DNA of 64,000 nt, from the NCBI RefSeq assembly GCF_019578655.1, contig NC_063258.1, forward strand, positions 4,633,283 to 4,697,282. Direction: 5' to 3'. The DNA comes from Ricinus communis. Lineage: Eukaryota; Streptophyta; Magnoliopsida; Malpighiales; Euphorbiaceae. Position numbers and translations under genes: made by a program. Below, piece after piece: positions 1 through 12,885 of this stretch (position 1 is its first letter; each line of letters starts with the position of its first letter). Under the pieces are notes generated by a model. It was not told the origin of the DNA and made no database searches. It saw only the letters and a program-made list of their open reading frames with translations.

Positions 1-1009
1 ACTTAAAATCTAACCCTAGGATCGTCTAATCAGATTGTAAAATGATTAAGAATTAGAACCTAAGGAAAACTAAGTCCCTTAAACCCCAATCCTAAGTACA
101 CCACAACTATAGATCAACTCCTTGATAAGTAAGTTTTGCATTCAAACAAGAACACAAGATACAAGCAATTTTGGCTTGAAAGAAAGTAAAGACTTTACTT
201 AATTATCATCTGTTAAAGGCACACGAATTTGACATGTTTTAAATACATATCCAAAGTCCTAGAAAGAATTTAACTCTTATTTAACTAATCTGATCTAATA
301 TGAGTTTCCTTACAAGCTTAGGAAACTCTAACATCTAACCAAATAGGATTCTTTCTTGTCTAAATTAACATGTTTAAGCCTTCCATCCATATCATTCCAC
401 TTTTCACTCATCTAATTAACATAAGATAAAATGAACTCGGTAGACCATATGCTTAATAAAACTGATTTTATTTAGTCACCTTCATATGTAAGATAAAATT
501 TAAAGTACTAATGTACCTCTTCTAAGGTTAATGGCACCAATGTGCCTTCCCTATATTTATGTAGATTCATGTTAGGTTAGTATTTTCTTTCCCTCACTTA
601 TACATGTTTAAATAAGATAATAACATGTTCTCGTAATAAAATGGGTAGCAACCAAGCTAGGTGAGTATAATTAGGAAAACCAAAAGCCTTGAAGCTTAGC
701 GGAGGTTGGACTCTATGTCCGGGCGTGTTGGGGCGCCTAACCCCTTCCCAGCACATATCTAACTTTTTGAACTCGTATCTCTTATTCGGGAAGGGAAAAA
801 GTTAGACTTTCCATAAGGAATTTGAGCTACCATCCTTCGCCTCTCTTTATTTTTCTCGGTTATCTTACTCGAGAATTTGAGCCACCATCTTCATTAATCA
901 GCATATAATGTATAAGAATTTTACGGCGTATGGTTTTTTGGAAAAAAAATTATGGTCAAAAAAATTCTTTTACAGTTTTTCTTTTAGATTTTTGTTTATA
1001 TGGTTTTTT
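1..1009. other. Non-coding AT-rich DNA, possible Gypsy LTR fragment inside
   Basis: No coding signal is seen here. Positions about 640-900 stand out by being less AT-rich and by holding the phrase gggcgcctaaccccttccc, which resembles the 3' part of LTRs of plant chromovirus Gypsy elements. No second LTR, primer-binding site or pol reading frame accompanies it, so it would be a lone fragment. The Gypsy reading is from memory of the family and is weak. Confidence 0.3.
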
Positions 1010-1480
1010 TTTTTAGAATTTTCGTCAGAAAAAGAATATTAATAATATATCTACAAGACGGATATTTTTTTTAAAAAATTTACATTATCAATAATTTCAG
1101 TTTTTATTTTAAATCTTTTTTATTTTTTTTTAGAATTTTATTAAAAAATAGATATTAAAAGTATACCTAAAAAATACCAAAAAAAATACTAAAAGTATGC
1201 CTATAAGATATCGAAAAGATATTATTTTTTAATTTTATATTATTTTAAATTTAATTTTTATTTTAGATCTTTTTATTTTTTTAAGATTTTATCAGAAAAT
1301 AAATATTAAATGTACATCTAAAAAATACCAAAAATTTATTTTATTTTAACTTGTATTATTATAAATTTACCTTTTATAATTTTATCCGAAAAAAGATATT
1401 AAAAGTTTACCTATAAAATACTAAAAATATATTATTTTAATTTATATTACTGTAAAATCGGTCAAATTAAGTAGATTTAC
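1010..1480. repeat. Degenerate tandem repeat, unit about 130-150 bp
   Basis: Three to four diverged copies of one AT-rich unit follow each other. Each copy reads approximately attttatcagaaaa, then agatattaaaagtatacc, then aaaataccaaaaa and a run of attattttaattta. The same small phrases (tattaaaaatatacct) recur in the Mutator-like region at 34-41 kb, so the array may be debris of a related element. Confidence 0.5.
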
Positions 1481-3258
1481 AGTTTTTATTTTATATCTAT
1501 ATATTGGGTATTCATAAATTGAATGATATTATATGTTTTATTTATAGTAATTAGTAAGTTTTAATGATATTTTAAAAAATATACCATAATATGTCAATAA
1601 AATATTAAAAAATATATTATAATGCAGTTTAAAAAAATTTATAAATAACTTTTTTTTAAAAAGAAATTATAAAAAAAAAAAAATGCCCGCGCACTTTTCC
1701 AGAGATATGTAAAAGTCCCCACTATGTATTCATGATAGGGCCTAGAAATGAGCGATTGTCTCGATCAAAATCTCTTCTGAAGAGTCTCGTTTGATGAAGA
1801 AATCAAACTCAAACTAAATAAAAGTCAGCTTGTTAATGTGTTGCATGCTCATAGGAGCTTAAAATTTAAATAAAATTTTTAAATATATTTTCTTATCAGA
1901 TATATAAAAAAAAAACGTATTTAAACAATTTACTAAAGTAAATTATAGATTTCATTAAGTTACAATTTTTATATTAATATTTTACCTCTTAAATAAACAA
2001 TAAAAATATTATTTTAATTTATATTGTTAAAACTCGTTTAAATTTAATTAAATTTAATTATATTTATTTATATTCGTAAAATATAAAAGAAATAAATAAA
2101 TTATGCTTTAATTCAGTACAATAATAAAAACAAAACACTAAACTAATTAATATTTACTTGAACTCGGTTGGTTTATAGTTCTAACTATGTTTCAATATCC
2201 AATAACTCTATATAAGGATGCAAAATTGTTACTTAGAAATTACTTAGTTGTAAGAGAGTGTTTAATTTTAAGGGAAAAAATAAAATAAATTATTAAATTT
2301 TCACCATAAATACCATATCAAATCTTTTTTCAAAGTGATTTATTTGAATACAACTGAATACTCTAAATTATATACAATATTAACGAGAATCTTTAATTTT
2401 TATTTTTAATTTTATTTTTGTTTAGCAGCAAAGTAGATTCCTTTCAGTGTTCTGAGTTGGCATGTGCATTGTTCCACAGCAAAACGAAGGGTAGAGCAAC
2501 TTGGAAATGTCATTCCATATGAATAGCATGTGATGAATGAATAAATTTAATCTAAGAGACTGCTCTTCTTGTTACATTTGAAGACAAAATAGCCTTTGCT
2601 TCTTTATTCTTTGGTACAACCACCTCTCATCAAATTTATGTTAGATTCTTGCTTCAAATAAATCTTTTGTAAGGGGTTTTTATTATTCCAAAAAATTTTA
2701 AAAATTGATGCATTTTTTTAGATGTTAATAACTCAATTGTAATACCTATGTATGATCTTTATAATTTTGTTATTTGTATCTCTATTTGCACGGTAGATTC
2801 TTAGTATTGGTAGAACTTAAATGAGTTGTTCACATGTTTAAAATTAAATAAATTTCTCATTATTAAAAGGGTGTTTCAATTTTATTCATTTGATATTATT
2901 TATGTGAGAATTCATTTTTTTCTCAAGTTGCATTAACAATAATAGTGAAGAGGCTTTTTTTTTTTAAGATAAATCTAATTCAATTTGTATTAAAAGAAGT
3001 TAGAGATATCTATTTAAATAAGGAAATCTATTATTAAGATAAGAGATCTAAAATTAAAAGAAAAATATAGAATTATTCAAATTAAAACTAAATTGTCATA
3101 TTATCGATATTTTAAAATCATTAAGAAGTTCAATATTAATAAAAGAAAATGGCAAATAACATAAATAAACAAAGAATTTCTTTTATATTATCAAACATTA
3201 GCCTTAAAATAATTACTCTTAGATAAAAATATTAATTTTAGATAAATTATATGGATAT
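1481..3258. other. AT-rich intergenic DNA, nothing recognised
   Basis: Very AT-rich DNA with homopolymer runs and frequent stops in all frames. One short patch of more balanced composition lies at about 1681-1800. No gene, RNA gene or element end was recognised. Confidence 0.6.
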
Positions 3259-3845
3259 GTTGTCTCTTAGAACCGAGAATGGAGATTGAATTGGTAACTT
3301 CAAATTGTAGAAATAAGATGAAGTTATAAGCACAATAATCACAAATACAAAAACAAAATAAGATTATAAGGAGAAAGAATAAAGAGATTGAAACAAGAGA
3401 TTTACAATGGTTCAAAAATAATCATCTCTACATCCACTTTTCAAGTTTACATTTAAATGTTTCACCATAATCAATATTTTGATTAAAAACCTTGGGTTTT
3501 AATAAGTCTACCCAATAAGTCGGTGTTTGATAGGCTAATACTAAATCTTTTCTATTAGTGATTCAATCTTAAATTAAGTCCCCTTACTCTTGAGTCTTAA
3601 TGGAAACTAAACAATTAGTTCCTTATGCTTTGATCCTAAGCTCACACAATATTTTTTAGTTTTTATTTTTTTCTTAGGCTCACATAACAAGTCTTTACAA
3701 GTTTTAGTTGAATGAAAGAATTCAACTTAATTCACTTTAATTAAAAAAAAGGAAATTAGATATAGAAAGTTAAAAAATAAATTTACAAGAGCTTTGGTAC
3801 TAAAGAATTCACTCTTTTATATTCTAAGACTTTATAAGGGGTGGA
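3259..3845 (-). repeat. Copia-A 3' LTR, truncated
   Basis: This stretch aligns along its length with 13830-14410 (shared phrases include ttacaagttttagttgaatg and tagtgattcaatctta). That identifies the two as LTRs of one element. It starts with tgttgtct. The part corresponding to the LTR's upstream half is missing, and integrase-side coding sequence abuts it. Divergence from the other LTR is substantial, so the insertion is old. Confidence 0.8.
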
Positions 3846-4716
3846 TGATCTCATTTTAAATTTCAACTTTAGAAAGATCTCTAGGGATTTGAGTAGGTGA
3901 ATGATTCTTTTTATAATTCCATTATTTTGAGGGTTTTGTGATTGCACATTTGATTGATCCTCTTGTGTTGCGTCATGACTTTATTGATCTTCTTGATTGC
4001 CCTCAATAAGCTCTTCAACTTATTTTGATGGACCATCAAGGTTAATTTGTAGCTCCTTAAATGCTCTTATAAGATCATTTACACAAATATCTTTTCCAAG
4101 ATCAAGCTTGCTTGATTCATCAAATACAACATCCATAGACCCTTCAACTACTAGTGTACAATTGTTAAAAACTCTATTATCTTTGCTTGATGTGGAATAA
4201 CCTAAGAAAATGCCTATCTCGGTTTCATAGTCAAATTTCTCAAGACTTACCTTGGTGTTTAAAATATAGCATTTGCATCCAAATATTCTAAAATATTTGA
4301 CCTTAGGCTTTCTTCCATTATATAACTCGTAAGATGTTTTGTTCTAAATAGGTCATTGAAAAACCCTATTAGCACTATAACAATTAGTGTTAACGGGTTT
4401 CGTCCAAAAGTAAAAAGGACGTTTATACTCATTAAGTATCTTTCTAGTCATTTCCACTAATGTTCTATTTTTTCTTTTCATAACTCTATTTTGTTACGGT
4501 GTCTGTAGAAATGAAAAGTTATGAAAAATACCAACTTCATCATAAAGTGACTCAAAAAGATTATTTTCAAATTTCTTTTCATAGTCACTTCTAATTAAGA
4601 AAATTAAAAAACTATTTTTGTTCATTTTAAACACGTTTTGCAAAATTCGTAAGAACATCAAAAATTTTGTTCTTATGAGCTAGAAAATTAATCCAAGTAA
4701 ATAACATATGCATATC
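3846..4716 (-). pseudogene. Copia-A integrase fragment
   Basis: Read on the minus strand, this is the copia integrase core and the region after it. Visible blocks include TWINFLAHKNK, RSDYEKKFENN, ERKNRT-like KRKNRTLVEM and the post-integrase block FRIFGCKCYILNTK. Frames are broken by stops and shifts. Upstream (rightward) it is cut by the CACTA-like insertion together with a loss of about 35 residues around the start of the rve core. Downstream it runs into the LTR without any reverse transcriptase. Confidence 0.8.
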
Positions 4717-6505
4717 ACTATAAGAAACTTTTATTTTACCGACAAAATGTTTTTTGTCACTAAAGTTTACTACTTACCGATGGATTAGTGACGGAATATG
4801 GAAATTTTATTTTTTTTAATTTACTAACAGAATATCGATAGATTACCGACAAAAAAATTATCAACATATTTTTTTCGTCGCTAAATAAGGGACTAAAGAA
4901 TGCCGCCACCTATTAGTGACACTTTACCGAAAGATTACCGGATTATCGATAATTTTACTGATAGAAAATTTCGCACTAAATTAAGCGCCCAAATATGGCG
5001 TCACCTTTAGCGATAGAAATTTTTGTCACTAAAGTGAAATAATTTTATTATTTTTATTTTTGATATTTACCAACGGATTATTTCTGTCGATAAATTAATA
5101 TATAAACATATAAAATTTTATTTATTAGTTATTGACGAAATATTTCTCGATAAATTAATATATAAAAATATAAAATTTTATTTATTAATTATTGACGAAA
5201 TATTTCTATCTGTAAATTAAAATTAATAATTATAACATTTAAAGAAATTAGAGGGAAATTTCCCTCCAAATTCTTGTAAAACTTTTTACTTTTTAATTTT
5301 TTAAAATTACCAACAGAAATTTCGTCGATGGTCCATCGGTAAATGAAAATTTGAAGAAAAATTTCCCTCCATAAGTTTTAGATAAATATTTTTGAAAAGA
5401 AATAGTTAATACCAATGGAATTCCATTAGTAATTCGTCAATATCTAAAAATTTATGGCATTCTTTTCAAATTTTTAATTTCATTGGCAAACCCTCGGTAA
5501 ATTGCAAAAAGAAATATTATAAAAGATTATTTTCCTCCCTTTCTTATTATTTTCCCTCACATCTTATATTTTTCCTTCTCGCTTTCTATCTTTTTCAAAT
5601 ACCTGCTTTCTCACTTATTTTATTTTTTATTATTTATTTATTTATTTCTTTTTTTATCACTTATTAATTATTATATACTCTTGTACTTTCTTTTTCTTAT
5701 TTTACTTTTTACATTTTTCCAAATTTCTCAATAAAATAAAAGTGTTAAGTTTATTTACATTTTTTTATATATAGCTTTTTATATTTTTTTAATATTTATA
5801 TATCATTATCTTAGTTTTATTAATGTGGCTTGAAAGAAAATTCCTCAAATGTTTAGTTTTAATTTTTTATTTTAAGATTTTCCTTGCATACTTTTTTTTT
5901 TCTATCACTAGATTTTTTAAATTTTATAACTTCCTCTTTTCTTTTTTAGTTTTGATGCTCAATTTATTTTCTTTAGTTTCGAAATATAATTTTAATTTGT
6001 TAAATGTTAATTATTTTAAATACTTTTTATACTTATTAATTTTCTCAAAATCTCTTATATATTCTTTTTTTTTTAATTTTCATATCTATGCTAATAACCT
6101 TAATTTTAAATATATACTTTTTTAAAAATAATTTTACTGATAATGAGCAATAAAATTTAATTTTTTAAAAATATTCAGATATAATCGACGGATTACCAAC
6201 GGATTTAGAACTTTTTTTAAAAAAGTCAAATAAAATTTACCAATAAATCACTGACGATTTTTTTAATTTCACAAAAAATATTAAAATTTTATCAATAGAT
6301 TACTGTCAGATTTTTTAGTTATTTTAAAAATATTTTAAAATTATTGATGCTTTACCCACAAATTCTTTTAATTTTTAAAAAATATGAAAATTTACTAACG
6401 GATTACCGAAAAAAATATGTCGCTAAATTATCTTTTTTTTAATTACAGCTATTTTACCGACAACTAAATACGATTTACCGATGAAATATCTATTGGTAAT
6501 TACCG
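4717..6505. mobile_element. Non-autonomous CACTA-like element inserted in Copia-A integrase
   Basis: The left boundary begins cactataagaaac, matching the CACTA (En/Spm) terminal motif. The whole interval is dense in variants of ttaccgacggattaccgac on both strands, as expected of CACTA subterminal repeats. No transposase is recognisable; the longest open stretch (5823-6125) is AT-rich low-complexity sequence. Copia-A integrase sequence flanks both sides in the same orientation, proving insertion. The right terminus is degraded or deleted, so the end is approximate (6480-6540) and no 3-bp target duplication is confirmed. Confidence 0.65.
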
Positions 6506-8298
6506 ACGGTTTGCTTTTCCTCCAAACAAATTTGTATGTAGTAGAAGTACTTACAATGTTCTTGGATTTGAATGATGATAATTGTTGTTTTTCCATTTGA
6601 CATGGCTCACAAGGCTTGTCTTTGATGAACTTCACTTTGGAAAGTCCACTTGTTAGATCATCTTTAGCTAATTTTTAGAGAAGTTTCATGCTTGCATGCC
6701 TAGGTCTTTTGTACCATAGCTAAGATTCATCACAAATAAAGACGAAACACTTGAAGGATTGATTAGCAACTTTATATAGGTCAATTGAGTAGGTATTGCC
6801 CCTTCTTTCTCCTTTAAACACTACTTTTCCATTCACTAAGGTATTAATATAGCATCCATTAGATTCAAAAGTGACTTTATTATTTTTATCACACAATTGA
6901 CTTATACTCAACAAATTATACTTTGATCCATTAACTAGAAAAACATCGTATCAATTAATGTACAATCATTCTTACCAATAGAACTAATGCCAATTACCTT
7001 ATTCTTGGCATTATTACCAAATGTGATTATGCTTCTATTATATTTTTTGACATTCAAAAAGAGAGTTTTATCTCCCATTATATACCTGGAACATCCACTA
7101 TCAATATGCCAAAGATTTATGTTTGTGGATTTAAAACACACCTATAAGAGAAAGTTAAATCACTTTATTTTAAGTACCCAAACAAGGTTAGGTCCTTGGA
7201 AATTAGCCTTTGGAAGTGTCATCCACAAAGAGATGCATCTTTCAAATTTTGTATTTGATATTTATATGGCCAACCTTTATGGAATAGTGGCAAGTGACCT
7301 TTGAATTAAGAGAAGGATGCGAATTGGTCTTCTTTACCATTTTTGCTTGAGGTTTAGATCTAATCACATTTTTCACATTTTAATACATATAAGAGCAAGA
7401 ATTCTTAACCATTTGCCTATATATGTATGCATGCTTAGTCTTCTTTGGCTTAGCCTTAAGAACTTGTGGTACCTTTCTTTTTCTTTTTTTCTTGAATGGG
7501 AGGTCTAGTGTGTGTGTGCTTTGGCCTTTGTAGCTCCTTTAGGAGTTATTTCAAACTTTGGAGGTTGAGTGGCCTTTATAAATGTGATTGTGTTAACTAT
7601 TGGAGATGTGGATAAGGATACTCCATTAAATCCAAGTCGATGTCTCACAAGAGGAAGTCTTTGAGATACAACTAGTGTATTAAGAGACTCTTTCCTTTAG
7701 TGAATTTTGGAGACTGAACTCCTAAGTTCTTCAAATTTATTTTTAAAGATCTGTTTTCTTTAATATTCTTCCATTTGAAGCTTTGTCTAATTATTTCCTT
7801 AGGTCCTTATTAGAAGTTTTAAGAGAAATAACTTTCTTTTTCAAAAGCTCAAATTACATTTCCAAGTTGGAGCATTTTCTTTTATAAAAATTTAACTTTG
7901 AAGAAATTTCTTGCAAAAGCTCATCTTCATCATCTAATATATCCAAAAGAATGACTAGAAGAATAAGATGAAGACGAATCAAAAGAGTGAGAAGTTGAGT
8001 ATATCTTATGCCAATCCTCAAAGTTGGCCATAAAGCAAAGATTGGCCTCCTCATCTTTATCACTCTCCATATTGGAGGTTGAGGATACATCACTCCAAGT
8101 AGCCTTATCTCCCTTCTTCCTCTTTAGATATTTGAGACAATCTGGTATAATGTGTCCTTGCTTTCGACATTCACTAGAAGTAACATCATTATTCTTGTCC
8201 TTATTTGGCCAGAACTTAGAAAAATGTTTCTTTTTAGTAAAAGGTTTGTTGCTTCTTCTCCTCTTTGCCTCTAGAATTCTCTTTACATGCTTGGTGAT
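6506..8298 (-). pseudogene. Copia-A gag end, protease and GAG-pre-integrase
   Basis: The minus strand carries, in order: a basic gag tail (KHVKRILEAK, then KPFTKKKHFSKFWPNKD); a damaged zinc knuckle ending CRKQGHIIPDC in which the first cysteine is replaced; a linker; the protease with an intact DSG in WHIDSGCSRY (about 7110); and the GAG-pre-integrase with KDKPCEPCQMEKQ (about 6630). Several frameshifts and stops separate these pieces. The gag side ends exactly at the Copia-B target duplication. Confidence 0.8.
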
Positions 8299-8351
8299 TG
8301 TAAAAGTAGAAAATAAATCTGAAATTGTTGTGTTGTCTATTGATCATGGAA

Positions 8352-8450
<99 letters not shown>

Positions 8451-8564
8451 TGGAGAAGTTTTTATTCTAGAATATTCTAATCTCTAGAATTATTTCTAAT
8501 TAATTATACTCTATCTTCTATTAATTACTCCATATTCTATAATATTATAGATTATTCTACAACA
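8299..8564 (-). repeat. Copia-B 3' LTR
   Basis: 266 bp, bounded on the plus strand by TGTAAAAG and CTACAACA (TG..CA on the element's strand). It contains a (TA)n tract at 8353-8446. The polypurine tract abuts its inner edge. Confidence 0.92.
8353..8446. repeat. (TA)n microsatellite in Copia-B 3' LTR
   Basis: About 94 bp of uninterrupted TA dinucleotides. The matching tract in the other LTR (12844-12881) is only about 38 bp, which accounts for the whole length difference between the two LTRs. Confidence 0.95.
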
Positions 8565-8573
8565 CTCCCCCTC
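8565..8573 (-). promoter_or_regulatory. Copia-B polypurine tract
   Basis: On the minus strand gagggggag sits directly before the 3' LTR. This is the usual plus-strand DNA priming site of copia elements. The pol stop codon lies at its upstream edge (8572-8574). Confidence 0.85.
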
Positions 8574-11500
8574 AAGCTGGAGCATAGATATCAATCATGC
8601 CCAGCTTGTTACAAAAGTAGTCTACTCTAACTCCATTCAAAGCTTTTGTAAATATATCTCCTATCTGTTCTCCTGTCTTCACATAACTAGTAGTGATTAG
8701 ACCCTGTTGTAGTTATTCACGAACAAAGTGATAATCAATCTCGATGTGTTTTGTTCGTTCATGAAACACTGGATTAGCAGCAATGTGAAGTGCAGCTTTA
8801 TTATCACACCAAAGTCTTGCCGGCAAAGACATTTTTATACCAATTTCCATCAGAAGTTAGTATATCCATATAATTTCAGATGTTGTTTTTGCCATAGCTC
8901 TGTAATCTGACTCCGCGCTTGATCGAGATACAACATTTTGCTTCTTACTTTTCCATGAGACTAGATTCCCTCCAAGAAAAACACAATAGCCCGTAGTGGA
9001 TCTTCTGTCCATTTTAGAACCTGCCCAATCTACATCCGAGAAGCATTTGATTTGAGTGTGCTCATGATTTTGATAGAGAATTCCTTGTCCTGGAGCTCCT
9101 TTTAGATAACACAATATTTGTTCTAAGGCTACCCAATGATGACCTGTTGGAGCTGCCATAAATTGACTAATAACACTAACTGAATAGGCAATATCAGGTC
9201 GAGTTATTGTAAGGTAATTCAACTTCCCAACTAGCCGTCTATATCTCCCAGGATGCTCAAATAATTAACCATCTTCTGTGAATTTCATATTAGGATGCAT
9301 TGGTGCATTGCACGGTTTTGCCCCCAGTTTTTCCGTTTCTTGCAGTAAATCAAGGACATATTTTCGCTGGGAAAGAAAAATACATTTCTTGCTTCTTATT
9401 ACCTCAACACCTAAAAAATATTTCAGATTTTCCATATCCTTCGTGTGAAACTGGGAATGAAGGAAGGACTTAAGTGATGAAATGCCTGTAGAATCACTCC
9501 CAGTGATTACAATATCATCCACATATACCACTAACAGAATGATGCCAGATTTCGAGTGTTTATAGAAAACTGAGTGATCAGATTTGCATTTTCTCATCCC
9601 AAATGTCTCAACAGCTTCACTGAATTTTCCAAACCAAGCTCGCGGGCTTTGTTTCAACCCATATAATGATTTGTGAAGATGACATACTTTCCCAGACTCC
9701 TCTTGAGCAATAAATCCAAGTGGTTGCTCCATGTAAACTTCTTTCTTAAGATCACCATGAAGAAAGGCATTTTTGATGTCCAGTTGATGTAATGGCCAGT
9801 CATGTGTAGCGGCCAGAGAGATGAAAATCCGAACAGATGCCATTTTAGCAACAGGAGAGAAAGTATCAAAATAATCCACTTCATAAGTCTGCGCATAGCC
9901 TTTTGCTACTAAGCGGGCTTTGAGGCAAGCCACTGACCCATCTGGATTAACTTTGATGGTAAATACCCATTTACATCCGATCGCCTTTTTGCCTGCAGGT
10001 AAATCAACCAATTGCCAATTACCATTTGCATCTAATGCATTCATCTCTTCTATCATGGCGTGGCGCCAACCAGAGTGAGATAAAGCTTCATGCACTGTTT
10101 TAGAAATAATGATGGAATCGATAGAGGCAATAAAAGAATAGGAAGAAGGTGACAAATGATCATAAGATATAAAGGAAGAAATGGGTAAGTCTACTGACAC
10201 TTACCTTTCTGAATGGCAATAGAAAGGTCCAAGTCGGGAGAAGGATCTGATGATGAAGAAGCCATAGGTACAGGACATGAATCGCTGGAAACCGGCCTTC
10301 TGGAATAGACATGGTAAATAGGTGGTTGCTGAATTTGTGGTGGATTGGAGTCTGCAGCTACTATGCTGGTAGTCGTATAAATAAACCAATCATCATCCTC
10401 AGCTTGTTCTAAAGAAGGAGATATAAAGAAAAACCGAGTGCTTTCGAAAAAAGTAACATCAGTAGATACCAAATATCGATTAAGATCAAGGCAAATGATA
10501 TCCCTTCTGAAGACGAGAATAACCAAGAAAGACATACTTAAGAGACTTAGGATCTAATTTTGTAACATGAGGACAGACATCTCTGACAAAACATGTACAC
10601 CCAAAGATTCGTGGTTCGATAGGAAATAAAGGTGTATTAGGAAACATAATACTATAAGGAGGCTTACCATGAGGGATAGAAGATGGCATACGATTGATTA
10701 AGAAACAAGCGATTGAAACTGCATCAGCCCAGAATGATTTAGGAACTTGCATCTGAAATAGAAGAGCTCTAGCTGTTTCAAGGAGGTGCCTATTTTTTCT
10801 TTCAGCTACACCATTATAAGAAGGTGTATCAACACAAGAAGTTTGATGAAGAATACCATTTTGAGTCATGTAAGTTTGAAAAGAGTGGAATAAGTATTCT
10901 TTTGCATTGTCACTTCTTAAGTTAAGCACATAAAGATTAAATTGTGTTTTAATTTCAGTACAAAAATTAGAAAAATGTGAAAATAACTCAAAATGATTTT
11001 TCATTAAATAAAGCCAAGTAACACAAGAATAATAATCTACAAAAGTGATAAAATAATGAAATCCAGTTTTAGACACTACGGAACAAGTACCCCAAATGTC
11101 AGAATGAACTAACTCAAAAGGACTACTAGCCCGTTTATTGACTCTTGGACCTGAAAACACACGATGATGTTTGGCAAACTGACAAGACTCACAATTTAAA
11201 GTAGATATACTAGAAAATTGGGGATATAACTGTTTAAGTAGCGGAAGTGATGGATGACCCAATCGACAGTGAATATCGAACGGACTGAGGGCACTGGAAT
11301 ATGCAATGGGTTTAGGCACCTGAGTATCCAATATTCCTGACTCATGTCCTCTACCAATATTCTTCTTCGTCCTAAGATCCTGAAAAAGATAGTAGTCAGG
11401 AAAAAATGAGATACAACAATTTAATGCTCAAGTAAGTTTGCTAACAGAGATTAAGTTGAAGGAAAATTGTGGAAGATGTAAGACAGATGATAAAGAAAGG

Positions 11501-12622
11501 GATGAAGTTGAATTAATAGTGCCTGAACCAATAACACGTGAGGGCGATCCATATGCTAAACTAACAGTGCTAGAAGAGGAATGTGGTTGAAAAGAGGAAA
11601 ATAGATTGGGGTTACCTGTCATATGATATGTAGCACCAGAATCAATGACCCATTTTGATGAGGAGGAAAGAAGACATTGACTTGGATTACCTGAGTCGGC
11701 AATAGCAGTGATAGGCTGCGATGAGACCTTAATGTCTCTTGATATTGAGAGAATTTAGCATATTAATCTGCAGAAACCATGATTGTCTTATCAGTTGGTT
11801 GAGGAGAATGAGTTGTAATAGCTGCAATATGCGCAGACGAATTCCTTTGAAGCCTATTTTGCAATTTCTTGCAAGGTCGTTTTGTGTGTCCGGGCTCATG
11901 ACAATAGTAGCAGACAACTTCCCCCTTTATTAATGTTCCTGCTGAACCGCCCAGAATCAGTATTTCGACTGATGAGGGCATTAGTCGGCTGAGATGGAGC
12001 AACTAATGGGGTTGATTCATTACAGACAACTCTACTAAAAGTCTCCTGCAACGTTGGCATTTGAGGACTGGAAAGAATTTGAGATTTTACCGACTCAAAT
12101 TCAGGACAAAGACCAGCAAGAAAACTCATTGCAGCTATTTGTTCTCGTTGAGCCTGTAGGACTGTCACGTCAGGACTAAAGGGCAATAAAACATTAAGCT
12201 CCTCATAAGTACACTTAAAGTTCATAAAATAAGCAGTGAGAGATTAATCTCTGTTTAGTACGATGAAAGCTCCGGCACACATCATAAATACGAGAGATAT
12301 TGCCTCTACCCGAATACATAAAATCCAGATAATCCATTAATTCTTTAACATACTCACAATGATCAATGAGAGGAAGTATTTCACCGTCAATTGAGTTCCT
12401 CAGTTGTAAGAATATGCGGGCATCATCTGTTAACCAAGCTTCCTTGGTATTGTCATCCGGAGGATTATCTGTTAGGTGATAAGCCTTGTTGATGCTTCGT
12501 AAATACACACGTACAGTCTTGCTCCATCCATGAAAATTGGACTAATTTAATTTTTGATCCATAATTTTCGTCGTTGCCGGAATGATATCAGTAGTGACAG
12601 AAACTAATTTGGTACCACTCAT
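8572..12622 (-). pseudogene. Copia-B gag-pol polyprotein, broken
   Basis: Domains in order on the minus strand: UBN2-type gag from an ATG at 12622; zinc knuckle CYYCHEPGHTKRPC, an intact CX2CX4HX4C (about 11900); protease WVIDSGATYHMTG with intact DSG (about 11640); GAG-pre-integrase and integrase core with HSDIWGTC, RSDNAKEY and GVAERKNRHLLE (11331-10500); reverse transcriptase with intact YVDD (about 9520) in the open stretch 10200-9265; RNase H with DVDWAGSKMDRRSTTGY (about 9010); and a C-terminus ending IDIYAPA. About five in-frame stops and at least two frameshifts (gag near 12220, before the zinc knuckle, and between integrase and reverse transcriptase) prevent a full polyprotein. Catalytic motifs themselves are preserved, in contrast to Copia-D and Copia-E. 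Confidence 0.92.
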
Positions 12623-12776
12623 GATTACAACAGTAGGCAACAGAGAACAAAATGGATAATAGCAGTGTCAAAATAACAAAGACACAGGCAACAAAAAAAG
12701 AAACACCACAAGAATCTCACAGTGCTGCTCACTAGGGCAGAAAATCATTTTTAAGGAGGATCAGATAATCAGATTA

Positions 12777-12789
12777 GGCTCTAATACCA
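12777..12789 (-). promoter_or_regulatory. Copia-B primer-binding site
   Basis: Minus-strand TGGTATTAGAGCC directly follows the 5' LTR. It is one base away from the initiator-tRNA-Met complement (TGGTATCAGAGC) used by most plant copia elements. Confidence 0.88.
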
Positions 12790-12842
12790 TGTAAAAGTAG
12801 AAAATAAATATGAAATTGCTGTGTTGTCTATTGATCATGGAA

Positions 12843-12885
<43 letters not shown>

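Noticed and set aside
3191..3415. 74-residue minus-strand hydrophobic frame
   Set aside because: Lies in the truncated Copia-A LTR and its AT-rich flank.
5823..6125. 100-residue Phe/Leu-rich reading frame
   Set aside because: AT-rich low-complexity sequence inside the CACTA-like element with no motif; not a membrane protein gene.
8024..8470. Reading frames of Ile-Tyr repeats on both strands
   Set aside because: They are translations of the (TA)n tract in the Copia-B LTR, not genes.
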